A stretch of DNA of 64,000 bases from Corynebacterium xerosis NBRC 16721 = ATCC 373 (GTDB lineage: Bacteria; Actinomycetota; Actinomycetes; Mycobacteriales; Mycobacteriaceae): contig NZ_BCRD01000007.1 in the NCBI RefSeq assembly GCF_001552415.1, forward strand, positions 1-64,000. Reading direction: 5' to 3'. Made by a program: the position numbers and the translations under genes. Positions 30,261-40,473 of the stretch are shown here, piece after piece. Under the pieces are notes generated by a model that saw nothing but the letters and a program-made list of their open reading frames with translations, ran no database searches and was not told the DNA's origin. Each line of letters starts with the position of its first letter. Positions within the stretch are counted from its first letter, which is position 1.

Positions 30261-31814
30261 GTGACATCTGACATCTCCGGCGCGATCGCCGACGATTGGT
30301 CCAATCCACTGCGCGACCCGCAGGACAAGCGACTCCCCCGCATCGCCGGTCCCGGCGGCATGGTCATCTTCGGCGTCACGGGCGACCTCGCCCGGAAGAA
30401 GCTCCTGCCGGCCATTTACGACCTGGCCAACCGCGGCCTGCTGCCGGCGTCGTTCGCGTTGGTCGGCTACGGCCGCCGCGAGTGGACCAAGGAGTACTTC
30501 GAAAACTACGTCCGCGAAGCCGTCGAATCCGGAGCGCGCACGCCGATCCGCGAGAACGTGTGGCAGCGCCTGGCGGAGGGCATCCACTTCGTGCAGGGCA
30601 CCTTCAACGATGACGAGGCCTTCGACCGGCTGGCGGACAAGCTCGCCGAGCTCGACGCCTCCCGCGGCACCGCCGGCAACTGGGCGTACTACCTGTCCAT
30701 TCCGCCGGACAACTTCCCCGACGTCTGCCATCAGCTCGACCGCGCCGGCCTCGCGCAGGCGGGCCCGGACAATTGGCGGCGCGTGGTCATCGAGAAGCCC
30801 TTCGGCCACGACCTCGAGTCCGCCCAGGAGCTCAACCAGATCGTCAACTCGGTCTTCCCCGAGAAGTCGGTGTTCCGCATCGACCATTACCTGGGCAAGG
30901 AGACCGTCCAGAACATCCTGGCCATGCGTTTCGCCAATCAGCTGTTCGACCCGCTGTGGAACTCGCATTACGTCGATCACGTGCAGATCACCATGGCCGA
31001 GGACATCGGGTTGGGCGGCCGCGCCGGTTACTACGACGGCATCGGCGCCGCCCGAGACGTGATCCAGAACCACCTGTTGCAGTTGCTGGCCCTGGTGGCC
31101 ATGGAAGAGCCCGTCGCCTTCACCCCGGAGGAGCTGCAGACCGAGAAGATCAAGGTGCTGCGGGCCACCGAGCCTGTCCGCCCCCTGTCGAAGACCACCG
31201 CCCGCGGCCAGTACTCCGCCGGGTGGCAGGGCAGCCACTACGTCAAGGGGCTGCGCGAAGAGGACGGTTTCGATCCGGAGTCGATCACCGAGACGTATGC
31301 GGCGTGCACGCTGCAGATCAATTCCCGCCGGTGGGCGGGCGTGCCGTTCTACCTGCGCTCCGGCAAGCGCCTGGGCCGCCGCGTCACCGAGATCGCCCTG
31401 GTCTTCAAGTCCGCGCCGCACCTGCCGTTCGCCGACACCATGACCACGGCGCTTGGCCAGAACGCCATGGTCATCCGCGTCCAGCCGGACGAGGGCGTGC
31501 TCATGCGCTTCGGTTCGAAGGTCCCGGGCTCCACCATGGAGGTCCGCGACGTCAACATGGACTTCTCCTACTCGGAATCGTTCACCGAACAGTCGCCGGA
31601 GGCCTACGAGCGCCTGATCCTGGACGCGCTCCTCGACGAGGCGAGCCTCTTCCCCACCAACGAAGAAGTCGAGTTGTCCTGGAAGATCCTCGACCCGGTC
31701 ATCGAGTACTGGGGCAAGCGGGGCCGCCCCGACGAGTACCCGGCGGGCACGTGGGGCCCGGAGTCCGCCGATCGGATGCTCGAGCGCGAAGGCCGCACCT
31801 GGCGCCGTCCCTGA
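30261..31814 (+). CDS. zwf: glucose-6-phosphate dehydrogenase
   Basis: A 517-residue enzyme making NADPH from glucose 6-phosphate, first step of the oxidative pentose pathway. MVIFGVTGDLARKKLLPAIY is the dinucleotide-binding start, and FRIDHYLGKETVQN contains the conserved active-site RIDHYLGKE. The start is GTG 30261 after a weak GAAAGAA. It partners OpcA, encoded next. Confidence 0.98.
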   Translation: MTSDISGAIADDWSNPLRDPQDKRLPRIAGPGGMVIFGVTGDLARKKLLPAIYDLANRGLLPASFALVGYGRREWTKEYFENYVREAVESGARTPIRENVWQRLAEGIHFVQGTFNDDEAFDRLADKLAELDASRGTAGNWAYYLSIPPDNFPDVCHQLDRAGLAQAGPDNWRRVVIEKPFGHDLESAQELNQIVNSVFPEKSVFRIDHYLGKETVQNILAMRFANQLFDPLWNSHYVDHVQITMAEDIGLGGRAGYYDGIGAARDVIQNHLLQLLALVAMEEPVAFTPEELQTEKIKVLRATEPVRPLSKTTARGQYSAGWQGSHYVKGLREEDGFDPESITETYAACTLQINSRRWAGVPFYLRSGKRLGRRVTEIALVFKSAPHLPFADTMTTALGQNAMVIRVQPDEGVLMRFGSKVPGSTMEVRDVNMDFSYSESFTEQSPEAYERLILDALLDEASLFPTNEEVELSWKILDPVIEYWGKRGRPDEYPAGTWGPESADRMLEREGRTWRRP

Positions 31815-31856
31815 CGGGCGGGACAGGCAAGCAGGGATTTTGGGAAAGGAATCACC

Positions 31857-32933
31857 GTGCCAATGATCATCAATCTGCCCGACACCGATACGCGGGTCAT
31901 CGCCCGCCAGTTGGTGACCCTCCGGGAAAAGGGCGGCATCGTCACCACCGGCCGCGTGCTCACGCTCATCGTGCTCGCGCAGCGCGACGATGACCTGGAG
32001 ACCATCATCAAGACGGTCAACAACGTCTCCCGCGAGCATCCGGCCCGCGTGCTGGTGCTCGTCGCCGGCGAGCCGCGGGGCGCCAACCGCCTCGACGCCG
32101 AGCTCCGGTTGGGCGGCGAAGCCGGTGCCGCGGAGGTCGTCGTCATGCATCTGGAAGGCGAGGTCGGGGCGCACCCGGAGGCCATCGTCACTCCCCTGCT
32201 GCTGCCGGACACCCCGGTGGTGGCGTGGTGGCCGTCGACGCCGCCGCAGGTGCCCGCGGCCACGCCGATCGGCCAGATCGCGCAGCGCCGCATCACGGAC
32301 TCGCTGGCCGATCCGGACGTCAATGCGGTGTACACGCGCCGCACCGGCTACACGCCGGGTGATTCGGATCTCGCGTGGTCGCGCCTGACGGCGTGGCGCG
32401 GGGTGCTGGCGTCGGCGCTGGATTTCCCGCCGCACGGTGAGATCACCGCGGCCCGCATCGAAGGCCCCGGCGAGGACCCGTCCGTCGACGTCGCCGCCGG
32501 GTGGCTGGCCGATCGCCTCGCCGTTCCGGTGGTGCGCGTGGTCACGGACGAGCCGGAGGTCCCCGTCGACGCCGACGGCGACGCCAAGCCCCCGGTGACC
32601 AAGGTGGTGCTCACCCGCCATGGCGACGAGGGCGAGCCCACCGACGTCACCGTCGAGGTGGAGAACGCCTCCACCGCATGCGTGACCATCACGGGCCGGC
32701 CGCCGTTCAAGGTGGCCCTGTCGCGGCGCACCACCGTCGACTGCCTTGCCGAGGAGCTGCGCCACCTCGACCCCGACACCGCCTACGCCCGCGCGTTGCG
32801 CGGCTTGGGCCGCATCCGGCGCTTGACCGTCGAGCAGGCGGAGCAGGCCCGGCTTGACGACGGTGCCGGCGCGCTCGGTGCCACGCCCGCCAACCGGGCA
32901 TTCCCCCGCGACCCCGAGGAGTCCCGCCGATGA
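31857..32933 (+). CDS. opcA: glucose-6-phosphate dehydrogenase assembly protein OpcA
   Basis: A 358-residue protein required for full activity and assembly of Zwf in actinobacteria and cyanobacteria. Family features include VTLREKGGIVTTGRVLTLIV, NNVSREHPARVLVLV and a Trp-rich segment PVVAWWPSTPP. GTG 31857 follows AAAGGAA. Its stop overlaps the pgl start (ATGA). The variable C-terminal tail contains an exact copy of the repeated 11-mer (32852-32862). Confidence 0.97.
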   Translation: MPMIINLPDTDTRVIARQLVTLREKGGIVTTGRVLTLIVLAQRDDDLETIIKTVNNVSREHPARVLVLVAGEPRGANRLDAELRLGGEAGAAEVVVMHLEGEVGAHPEAIVTPLLLPDTPVVAWWPSTPPQVPAATPIGQIAQRRITDSLADPDVNAVYTRRTGYTPGDSDLAWSRLTAWRGVLASALDFPPHGEITAARIEGPGEDPSVDVAAGWLADRLAVPVVRVVTDEPEVPVDADGDAKPPVTKVVLTRHGDEGEPTDVTVEVENASTACVTITGRPPFKVALSRRTTVDCLAEELRHLDPDTAYARALRGLGRIRRLTVEQAEQARLDDGAGALGATPANRAFPRDPEESRR

Positions 32934-33667
32934 CGGCCACCCTGCCCGCCCCCGAATTTTCCCGCCACTCCGACCAGGACGCCCTGGTCGAGGCCGCCCG
33001 CGCCCGCTTCGTCGACGTCGTCGCCGAGGCGCAGGGCGCCGACGGCCTGGCGCGCATCGCGGTGACCGGCGGCGGCGCCGGCATCGGTCTGCTGGCCGCC
33101 CTGGCCGCCGATTCCGGTGACGTCGATTGGTCCCGGGTGATGGTCTTCTTCGGCGACGAACGCTTCGTCCCGGAGGAGTCCCCCGACCGCAACGTCGGGC
33201 AGGCCCGCGAGGCGCTGTTCGACCACGTGGACATCCCGGAGTCCTACATCTTTCCCATCGCCCCATCCGGCGGCGCCTACCTGGAGGACCCGGTCTGCGC
33301 CGCGGACGCCTACGCCGACATCCTGGCCATGCACGCGCCCGACGGCTTCGACCTGCACCTGCTCGGCATGGGCGGCGAAGGCCACGTCAACTCGCTGTTC
33401 CCCCACACGCCGGCGATCGCCGAGACCGAGCGCACCGTCGTGGAGGTCCGGGATTGCCCGAAGCCCCCGCCGACCCGCGTGTCCCTGACGCTGCCGGCCG
33501 TCAACGCCAGCCAGCGCGTGTGGCTGCTGGTCGCCGGCGAAGCCAAGGCGGAGGCCGTCAAGGCGATCGCCGACGGCGCCGACCCCGCCGAATGGCCCGC
33601 ATCCGGAGTGCGCGGGAAGGCCGAGACCATCGTCTTCGTCGACGAAGCCGCGGCGTCGATGCTCTAG
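32930..33667 (+). CDS. pgl: 6-phosphogluconolactonase
   Basis: A 245-residue hydrolase of the NagB/SOL family that opens 6-phosphogluconolactone made by Zwf. VMVFFGDERFVPEESPDRN and DLHLLGMGGEGHVNSLFPHT are the family's active-site segments. It is the last gene of the operon, overlapping opcA by 4 bases. Confidence 0.97.
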   Translation: MTATLPAPEFSRHSDQDALVEAARARFVDVVAEAQGADGLARIAVTGGGAGIGLLAALAADSGDVDWSRVMVFFGDERFVPEESPDRNVGQAREALFDHVDIPESYIFPIAPSGGAYLEDPVCAADAYADILAMHAPDGFDLHLLGMGGEGHVNSLFPHTPAIAETERTVVEVRDCPKPPPTRVSLTLPAVNASQRVWLLVAGEAKAEAVKAIADGADPAEWPASGVRGKAETIVFVDEAAASML

Positions 33668-33675
33668 CAAAAAAC

Positions 33676-33718
33676 GGAACCGGGGCCCGGGCGATGAACT
33701 CGCCCGGGCCCCGGTTCC
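33676..33718. terminator. bidirectional terminator between pgl and secG
   Basis: A perfect 19-bp stem (33676-33694 with 33700-33718), loop TGAAC. On the minus strand a run of six T follows one base after CC, an excellent terminator for secG; on the plus strand only TTG follows, ending the pentose phosphate operon. Confidence 0.9.
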
Positions 33719-33750
33719 TTGTCGCGGCGTTTACGCGCCTGACGCGCGAT

Positions 33751-33987
33751 CTACCAGTTGAAAGCCTGGAACAGGCCCAGCAGCACGATCGACGCCAGCC
33801 ACAGGATGGCGGTGATGATGGTGACGTAGTCCAGGTTCTTCTCCACGACGGTCGAACCCGACAGGTTCGACTGCATGCCGCCGCCGAACAAGCTCGACAG
33901 GCCACCGCCCTTGCCCTTGTGGAGCAGGACGAAAAGGGACATCAGCACGGAGGTGATGACCAGGACGATCTGGATGGCGAGGTACAC
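33751..33987 (-). CDS. secG: preprotein translocase subunit SecG
   Basis: A 78-residue SecG with two membrane segments (about residues 2-20 and 55-75) and the conserved loop LLHKGKGGGLSSLFGGG between them. It assists SecYEA in protein export. I chose GTG 33987, with AGGGA 7 bases upstream, over a GTG two codons earlier that lies too near the ribosome-binding site. It follows ppc on the same strand after 161 bases. Confidence 0.95.
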   Translation of the reverse strand: MYLAIQIVLVITSVLMSLFVLLHKGKGGGLSSLFGGGMQSNLSGSTVVEKNLDYVTIITAILWLASIVLLGLFQAFNW

Positions 33988-34148
33988 GCGCACTTCCCTA
34001 CGGTTCACGACGATTGTTGGGCAACTGCTGCGGGCCGGATGGCGACGAACGGCACCGGACCCGCGATCAACTGCCCAGGATACCGCACGGAGGGTACCCG
34101 GCGCAGACCGCGGTCCGGCGTTTCCGCCGCCGCTGTCCGGCTCGCACG
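33988..34148. other. ppc-secG gap
   Basis: 161 bases; I see no clear terminator after ppc or -10 for secG here beyond imperfect GC-rich pairings. Confidence 0.4.
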
Positions 34149-36926
34149 TTATCCGGAGTTGCGCAGCGCCGTCGCCAAGCCATTCATGGTCAACTGGATG
34201 CCCCGGCGGACCTTGTCGCGGGAATCGCCGGCGCGGTATCGGCGCAGCATCTCCAGCTGGATGGCGTTGAGCGGCATCAGGTACGGGAACCGCATGTCCA
34301 CCGAACGGGCCAGCAGCGGGTTGTCCTCCAGGAGCGTGGAATAGTCGGTGACCTTGAGGAACATCTCCAGGGTGAGCTCGTACTCCTCGCGGATGCGGCT
34401 GAAGATGCGGTCGGCGACCTCGCGATCGGACACCAGATCGGCGTAGAGCTTGGCCAGGTGCAGGTCCGACTTCGACATCACCTGCGCCATGTTCGACAGC
34501 ACCGAATTGAAGAACGGCCAGGACTCGTTGAGCTCGCGCAGTTCGGCCAGGCGCGACCCGTCGGGGTCCTCGCCCACCCATTCGTTCAGCGCGGTGCCGA
34601 CGCCGAACCAGCCCGGCACCATCGACCGCTGCTGCGACCAGGCCAGCACCCACGGAATCGCCCGGAGATCCGAGATCGACGTCGTTTGCTTGCGCGACGA
34701 CGGCCGCGAACCGATGTTCAGGCTGCCGATCTCCCCGACGGGCGTCGAGGTCTCGAAGAATTCGATGAAACCGGGATCGTCGTGCATCAGCGCCGCGTAG
34801 GCGTCGCGCGACAGCTCCGAGATCTCCGACATCACGTCGTAGGCGCGGCCCTGATCGTCCAGGTCCTCGAGATCGAGCAGCGTCGACTCGATCGTCGCGG
34901 CGACCAGCGCCTCCAGGTTGCGGCGGGCGGTGACGGGGTGGCCGTACTTGGCCGAGATGATCTCGCCCTGCTCGGTGATGCGCACCGACCCCTGCACGGC
35001 GCCCTTCGGCTGCGCGAGGATGGCCTCGTAGGACGGTCCGCCGCCACGGCCCACCGTGCCGCCGCGGCCGTGGAAGAGGCGCAGACGCACGCCTTCCTCG
35101 CGGGCGACGGCGGCGATGGCGGTCTCCGCGTCGTAGAGCGCCCAGTTCGCGGCGAAGTAGCCGCCGTCCTTGTTCGAGTCGGAGTACCCGAGCATGACCT
35201 CCTGCAGATCGCCGCGCGACGCGACGTAGCGGCGATACAGCGGCACGTCCCACGCCTCGCGCAGCACCGAGGCGCCGGCCTGCAGGTCCTCGATGGTCTC
35301 GAACAGGGGGATCACGTCGACGGTTCCGCTGGGAGCCCCGTCCTCGACGGAGATCAGACCGACCTCCTTGAGCAGGATCATCGGCTCCAGCAGATCCGAC
35401 ACCGACGAGCACATCGAGATGATGCAGTGCGGCACGACTTCGGGGCCGTAGGCCTCGACGGCGTCGGCTGCGGCGCGCATGATGCCCAACTCACGGGCGG
35501 TGACCTCGGACAGCTCCACGCCCCGCGGTACCAGCGGGCGCGCCGACGTGAGTTCCCGGGTCAGGATCTCGACCCGGCGGCGCTCGGGCAGCGAACGATA
35601 GTCCTCGGCCACGCCGGACAGGCGGAAGAGCTCGGTGAGGATGTCCTCGTGGCTCTCCGAATTCTGGCGCAGATCCAGCGAGTACAGGTGGAAACCGAAG
35701 ACGTCCGTGGCGCCCTGTATGTCGGCGAGACGATGGTCGGCGATGAGGTCGTCGTGGCTGCGGCGCAGCGACGCCTCGACGACGTCCAGATCGGCGCGCA
35801 TCTCCTCCACGCTCGAGTATGGCTCATGGCAGGACCAGTCGCCCTCCACGACCGAGGCCCCCAACCGGGAAATGGCCGTCGCCGCGACGCGGCCGCGGAT
35901 GCCGTGGACGGCGCGGCGGTACGGCTCGTCGACGCGGTTGGGCACGTCGTTCTGTCCGCGGTTGGCCAGTTCCACCAGATCGACGGACACCTGGGTGAGC
36001 CGATCGGAGAAGCTCAGCTCCCGCTCCAGGGAATGAAGCTGCTTGACGTAGTGGCGCAGGATCGTCCCCGCCGCGCGGTCGGTGGCGTAGCGGACGACGT
36101 CCTCGGTGACGTAGGGGTTGCCGTCGTGGTCGCCGCCGATCCACGAGCCCATGCGGACGACCGGGTTCTCCGGCACGTCGTCACCGCCGAGCTCGCGCAT
36201 CATCGCCGCGACGTCGCGGTTGAGCTTCGGCACCGTCTCCAGCAGGGACAGCTGGTAGTAGCGCAGGCCGACCTCCACTTCGTCGCGGATGTCGGGCCGG
36301 TTCATGCGGATCAGGGCGGTTTGCCACAGCGTCATGATGCGCCGGCGGATCTCCAGGTCCAGCGCCTCGAGCTTGGCCTCGGTGCGGGCGGTGCGTGGGG
36401 CGTTGATCACCTCGTGCCGGGCGCGCATCGATGCGCCGATGTGCTTCTGCACGTCGAAGACCGTGCGGCGGCGCGTCTCCGTCGGATGCGCGGTGAGCAC
36501 CGGCACGACCTCCGCAGACTCCATCATCGATCCGATCTCCGCGCCCGGGACGCGGGCATCGCGCAGCTTCGCCCACGTGGCCTCGAGCGAGGAATCGCGG
36601 GGCGCTTCGCCGGCGTCGAGGCCCTCCTCCACCAACCGCTCCTCGTGGAGATCCTCGGCGAGGTTCGCCAACAGCGCGAAGTGCGTGAACGCGCGGATGA
36701 TCGGCGTCGCCTCCACCGGGTCGATGTCGCGGAACAGCGCGGTCAGCTCCCCGACCTCCGCCTCGCCCCGGTGGAGGCGAAACGCCGTGCGCCGGGCATT
36801 CTCCACCAGATTGAAGACCTCGTCGCCCTCCTGCTCGCGGATCACGTCGCCGAGGATCCGGCCCAGATGCCGGATGTCGTCGCGCAACGTTTCGTCGCTT
36901 GTTTTCCTCGTCGCCTGTTCCTGCAT
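34149..36926 (-). CDS. ppc: phosphoenolpyruvate carboxylase
   Basis: A 925-residue anaplerotic enzyme forming oxaloacetate from PEP and bicarbonate. Catalytic segments: VLTAHPTETRRRT (His), GYSDSNKDGGYFAANWAL, FHGRGGTVGRGGGPSYEAI, and the C-terminal TMNGLATALRNSG. AGGAG lies 8 bases before ATG 36926. It follows tpiA with a strong hairpin between, and in C. glutamicum is known to be mainly transcribed alone. Confidence 0.98.
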   Translation of the reverse strand: MQEQATRKTSDETLRDDIRHLGRILGDVIREQEGDEVFNLVENARRTAFRLHRGEAEVGELTALFRDIDPVEATPIIRAFTHFALLANLAEDLHEERLVEEGLDAGEAPRDSSLEATWAKLRDARVPGAEIGSMMESAEVVPVLTAHPTETRRRTVFDVQKHIGASMRARHEVINAPRTARTEAKLEALDLEIRRRIMTLWQTALIRMNRPDIRDEVEVGLRYYQLSLLETVPKLNRDVAAMMRELGGDDVPENPVVRMGSWIGGDHDGNPYVTEDVVRYATDRAAGTILRHYVKQLHSLERELSFSDRLTQVSVDLVELANRGQNDVPNRVDEPYRRAVHGIRGRVAATAISRLGASVVEGDWSCHEPYSSVEEMRADLDVVEASLRRSHDDLIADHRLADIQGATDVFGFHLYSLDLRQNSESHEDILTELFRLSGVAEDYRSLPERRRVEILTRELTSARPLVPRGVELSEVTARELGIMRAAADAVEAYGPEVVPHCIISMCSSVSDLLEPMILLKEVGLISVEDGAPSGTVDVIPLFETIEDLQAGASVLREAWDVPLYRRYVASRGDLQEVMLGYSDSNKDGGYFAANWALYDAETAIAAVAREEGVRLRLFHGRGGTVGRGGGPSYEAILAQPKGAVQGSVRITEQGEIISAKYGHPVTARRNLEALVAATIESTLLDLEDLDDQGRAYDVMSEISELSRDAYAALMHDDPGFIEFFETSTPVGEIGSLNIGSRPSSRKQTTSISDLRAIPWVLAWSQQRSMVPGWFGVGTALNEWVGEDPDGSRLAELRELNESWPFFNSVLSNMAQVMSKSDLHLAKLYADLVSDREVADRIFSRIREEYELTLEMFLKVTDYSTLLEDNPLLARSVDMRFPYLMPLNAIQLEMLRRYRAGDSRDKVRRGIQLTMNGLATALRNSG

Positions 36927-36982
36927 GTTCGCGTCTCCTGTACGTGACGTCGGTGTCCGTCGTGAAGCCGGACCGGAAGAAG

Positions 36983-37024
36983 CCGGCGCCCCGGATCAAC
37001 GGGTGAACGTTGCCGGGGCGCCGG
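36983..37024 (-). terminator. hairpin between tpiA and ppc
   Basis: CCGGCGCCCCGG pairs with CCGGGGCGCCGG and, after a 2-base bulge, CAACG pairs with CGTTG around GGTGAA, giving about 17 bp. TTCTTCC follows on the minus strand. It probably ends most gap-pgk-tpiA transcripts. Confidence 0.7.
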
Positions 37025-37087
37025 GCCGGGCCCGGTCGTCGGGCCTGGGTTGTTGGCCAGGTTATGTGACCTGGAAGTCGAGCCTGG

Positions 37088-37870
37088 TTACTTGACCGCG
37101 TCGGCGGCCAGGGCCGAGAGCTTGGCGAAGGCCTCGCCATCCAGCGACGCGCCGCCGACCAGGCCGCCGTCGACGTCCGGCTGGCCGACGATGTCGGCGA
37201 CGTTCTCGGCCTTGACCGAGCCGCCGTAGAGGATGCGCATGTCCTTGGCCAGCTTCTCGCCGCCCAGCTCGGCGACGGTCTCGCGGATGGCCTTGCAGAC
37301 CTCCTGCGCATCAGCCGACGAGGCGACCTTGCCGGTGCCGATGGCCCAGACCGGCTCGTAGGCGATGACGACCTTGGCCAGGTCCGCCTCCGACAGGCCT
37401 TCGAGGGATCCCTTGACCTGCTCGACGACGTGCTCGACGTGCTTCTCGGCCTCGCGGACCTCGAGCGGCTCGCCGACGCAGACGATCGGGGCCATGGAGG
37501 CCTTCAGCGCCGCCTTGGCCTTCTTGGCCACCAGCGCATCATCCTCGCCGTGCATTTCGCGGCGCTCGGAGTGGCCGACGACGACCCAGCGGCAGCCGAG
37601 CTTGGCCAGCATCGCGGCGGAGATCTCGCCGGTGTAGGCGCCGGACTCGTGGACGGAGACGTCCTGGGCGCCGTAGGTGACGGCCAGCTTGTCGCCCTCG
37701 ACCAGCGTCTGCACGGACCGGATGTCGGTGAACGGCGGGATGACCGCCACGTCGACCTTGTCGTAGTACTCCTTCGGCAGGGCGAAGGCGAGCTTCTGCA
37801 CGACGCCGATGGCCTCCAGATGGTTGAGGTTCATCTTCCAGTTGCCGGCGATGAGGGGCTTGCGAGCCAT
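37088..37870 (-). CDS. tpiA: triosephosphate isomerase
   Basis: A 260-residue TIM-barrel enzyme interconverting dihydroxyacetone phosphate and glyceraldehyde 3-phosphate. Lys in NWKMN, the catalytic His in VVGHSERR and Glu in [12 protein letters not shown] are intact. It lies after pgk, with 83 bases between that contain a hairpin. Confidence 0.98.
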   Translation of the reverse strand: MARKPLIAGNWKMNLNHLEAIGVVQKLAFALPKEYYDKVDVAVIPPFTDIRSVQTLVEGDKLAVTYGAQDVSVHESGAYTGEISAAMLAKLGCRWVVVGHSERREMHGEDDALVAKKAKAALKASMAPIVCVGEPLEVREAEKHVEHVVEQVKGSLEGLSEADLAKVVIAYEPVWAIGTGKVASSADAQEVCKAIRETVAELGGEKLAKDMRILYGGSVKAENVADIVGQPDVDGGLVGGASLDGEAFAKLSALAADAVK

Positions 37871-37912
37871 TGTGGGTGTCACTTCCTGAAGTGGTTTACG
37901 GGTGGAGATGGA

Positions 37913-37936
37913 GGGCCGGCGGGATGCCGCCGGCCC
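37913..37936 (-). other. hairpin between pgk and tpiA
   Basis: A perfect 10-bp stem GGGCCGGCGG/CCGCCGGCCC with a 4-base loop, no T-run; probably an mRNA-stabilising or processing stem inside the operon. Confidence 0.5.
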
Positions 37937-37953
37937 CGGGGCGCGTGCCGGTG

Positions 37954-39165
37954 CTAGGACTCGAGCACCTGGACGCCGGGCAGATCCTTGCCCTCGAGGT
38001 ACTCGAGGGAGGCGCCGCCGCCGGTGGAGATGTGGCTGAAGCCGTCCTCGTCGAGGCCGAGCGTGCGCACGGCCGCGGCGGAGTCGCCGCCGCCGACGAC
38101 GGAGAAGCAACCGTTGTCGCTGGTCGCGTCGATGATGGCCTGGGCGACGAAGCGCGTGCCGTTGGCGAACGCCTCCATCTCGAAGACGCCCATCGGGCCG
38201 TTCCAGAACACGGTCTTGGTCTCGGCCAGCTTCGCGGCGAAGGCCTTGGCGGAGTCGGGGCCGATGTCCAGGCCCATCCAGCCATCCGGGATGGCGTCGG
38301 CGGACACGACCTTGTGGTCGGCGTCCGCGGAGAACTCCGAGGCGACGACGACGTCGGTCGGCAGGACGATCTGGTCGCCGTAGCGGTCGAGCAGGTCCTT
38401 GCAGGTGTCGATCATCTCTTCCTGCAGCAGCGAGCCGCCCACCGAGTGGCCCTGGGCCGCGAGGAAGGTGAAGCACATGCCGCCGCCGATGATCAGGTAA
38501 TCGACCTTCGGGGCCAGGGCCTCGATGACGCCGAGCTTGTCGGAGACCTTGGAACCGCCGAGCACCACCGCGTACGGCTTCTCGGGCGCCTCGCCGACCT
38601 TGCGCAGCACTTCGAGCTCGGACTGCACCAGGCCGCCGGCGTAGTGCGGCAGCTTCTTGGCCACGTCGTACACCGACGCCTGGGCGCGGTGGACCACGCC
38701 GAAGCCGTCGGAGACGAACGCGCCCTCGGGGACGAGGGCGGCGAGCTCGGCGGCGAAGGCCTCGCGCTCGGACTCGTCCTTGGAGGTCTCGCGGGCGTCG
38801 AAGCGGATGTTCTCCAGCAGCAGCACGTCGCCGTCGGTCAGGCCGTTGGCGCGCTCGTGGGCGTCCTCGCCCGAGACGTCGCCGGCGACCGCGACGTAGC
38901 GGTCGAGGCGCTCCGACAGGGCCTCGGCGACCGGGGCCAGCGAAAGCTCCGGGTTGACCTCGCCCTTGGGGCGGCCGAGGTGGGCGGTCACGACGACCTT
39001 CGCGCCGGCGTCGGACAGCGCCTTCAGAGTCGGCACCGAGGCGTCGATGCGGCCCGGGTCGGTGATGGAGCCGTCCTTGAGGGGGACGTTGAGGTCGGAG
39101 CGAACCAGGACGTAACGGCCCTCGACGCCCTCGTCGAGGAGATCCTGCAGGGTCTTGACGGTCAT
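37954..39165 (-). CDS. pgk: phosphoglycerate kinase
   Basis: A 403-residue two-domain glycolytic kinase making ATP from 1,3-bisphosphoglycerate. [34 protein letters not shown] and [14 protein letters not shown] are all present. I took ATG 39165 (TVKTLQDLL follows) as start; upstream codons run into the intergenic palindrome. It lies between gap and tpiA. Confidence 0.98.
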   Translation of the reverse strand: MTVKTLQDLLDEGVEGRYVLVRSDLNVPLKDGSITDPGRIDASVPTLKALSDAGAKVVVTAHLGRPKGEVNPELSLAPVAEALSERLDRYVAVAGDVSGEDAHERANGLTDGDVLLLENIRFDARETSKDESEREAFAAELAALVPEGAFVSDGFGVVHRAQASVYDVAKKLPHYAGGLVQSELEVLRKVGEAPEKPYAVVLGGSKVSDKLGVIEALAPKVDYLIIGGGMCFTFLAAQGHSVGGSLLQEEMIDTCKDLLDRYGDQIVLPTDVVVASEFSADADHKVVSADAIPDGWMGLDIGPDSAKAFAAKLAETKTVFWNGPMGVFEMEAFANGTRFVAQAIIDATSDNGCFSVVGGGDSAAAVRTLGLDEDGFSHISTGGGASLEYLEGKDLPGVQVLES

Positions 39166-39203
39166 GACGGTGTCTTCTTTCGTTGTTCGAGCCGTTGCAT
39201 ATG

Positions 39204-39247
39204 CCCCAGGGCCGGGGTGTGCCCGCGGGCACACCCCGGCCCTGGGG
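39204..39247. repeat. 44-bp perfect palindrome between gap and pgk
   Basis: Bases 39204-39225 are the exact complement of 39226-39247 with no spacer (centre CCCG/CGGG). As RNA it gives a 20-bp stem with loop CGCG, starting 20 bases after the gap stop. No T-run follows, so it is more like a 3'-end stabiliser or partial terminator than a full stop. Confidence 0.92.
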
Positions 39248-39267
39248 TCGTGGGGGAAACGAAGAGC

Positions 39268-40299
<1,032 letters not shown>

Positions 40300-40350
40300 C
40301 TAAAAATTGCCCTGCGGGCCCGGGATCCGGACCAACTGGTTCACCTTCGA

Positions 40351-40356
40351 ATTGTA
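40351..40356 (-). promoter_or_regulatory. probable -10 box of gap
   Basis: TACAAT on the minus strand, giving a leader of about 70 bases to GTG 40275. The -35 region is not recognisable. Confidence 0.5.
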
Positions 40357-40384
40357 CGTGCGGTTGCGCCGTCGCGCAGGGGTG

Positions 40385-40426
40385 GAATGTCCGGAATCTA
40401 GTGAGACGCCTCACCAACGGACATTC
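40385..40426. promoter_or_regulatory. nested inverted repeats upstream of the gap promoter
   Basis: GAATGTCCG (40385-40393) and CGGACATTC (40418-40426) enclose GTGAG/CTCAC (40401-40405, 40410-40414). It sits 47 bases after the whiA stop and about 30 bases above the gap -10: either the whiA terminator or an operator for gap. Confidence 0.5.
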
Positions 40427-40473
40427 GGTGCCGGGAACATGCCCGTTTGGGCGTGATCCGGCTCATGGCGGAC

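Noticed and set aside
30258..33266. About 1000-codon open frame on the minus strand opposite zwf-opcA-pgl
   Set aside because: Shadow of three conserved enzymes; no start signal or domain.
34014..36947. Long open frame on the plus strand opposite ppc
   Set aside because: Antisense shadow of an unmistakable ppc; Arg/His/Leu/Val-rich translation with no family features.
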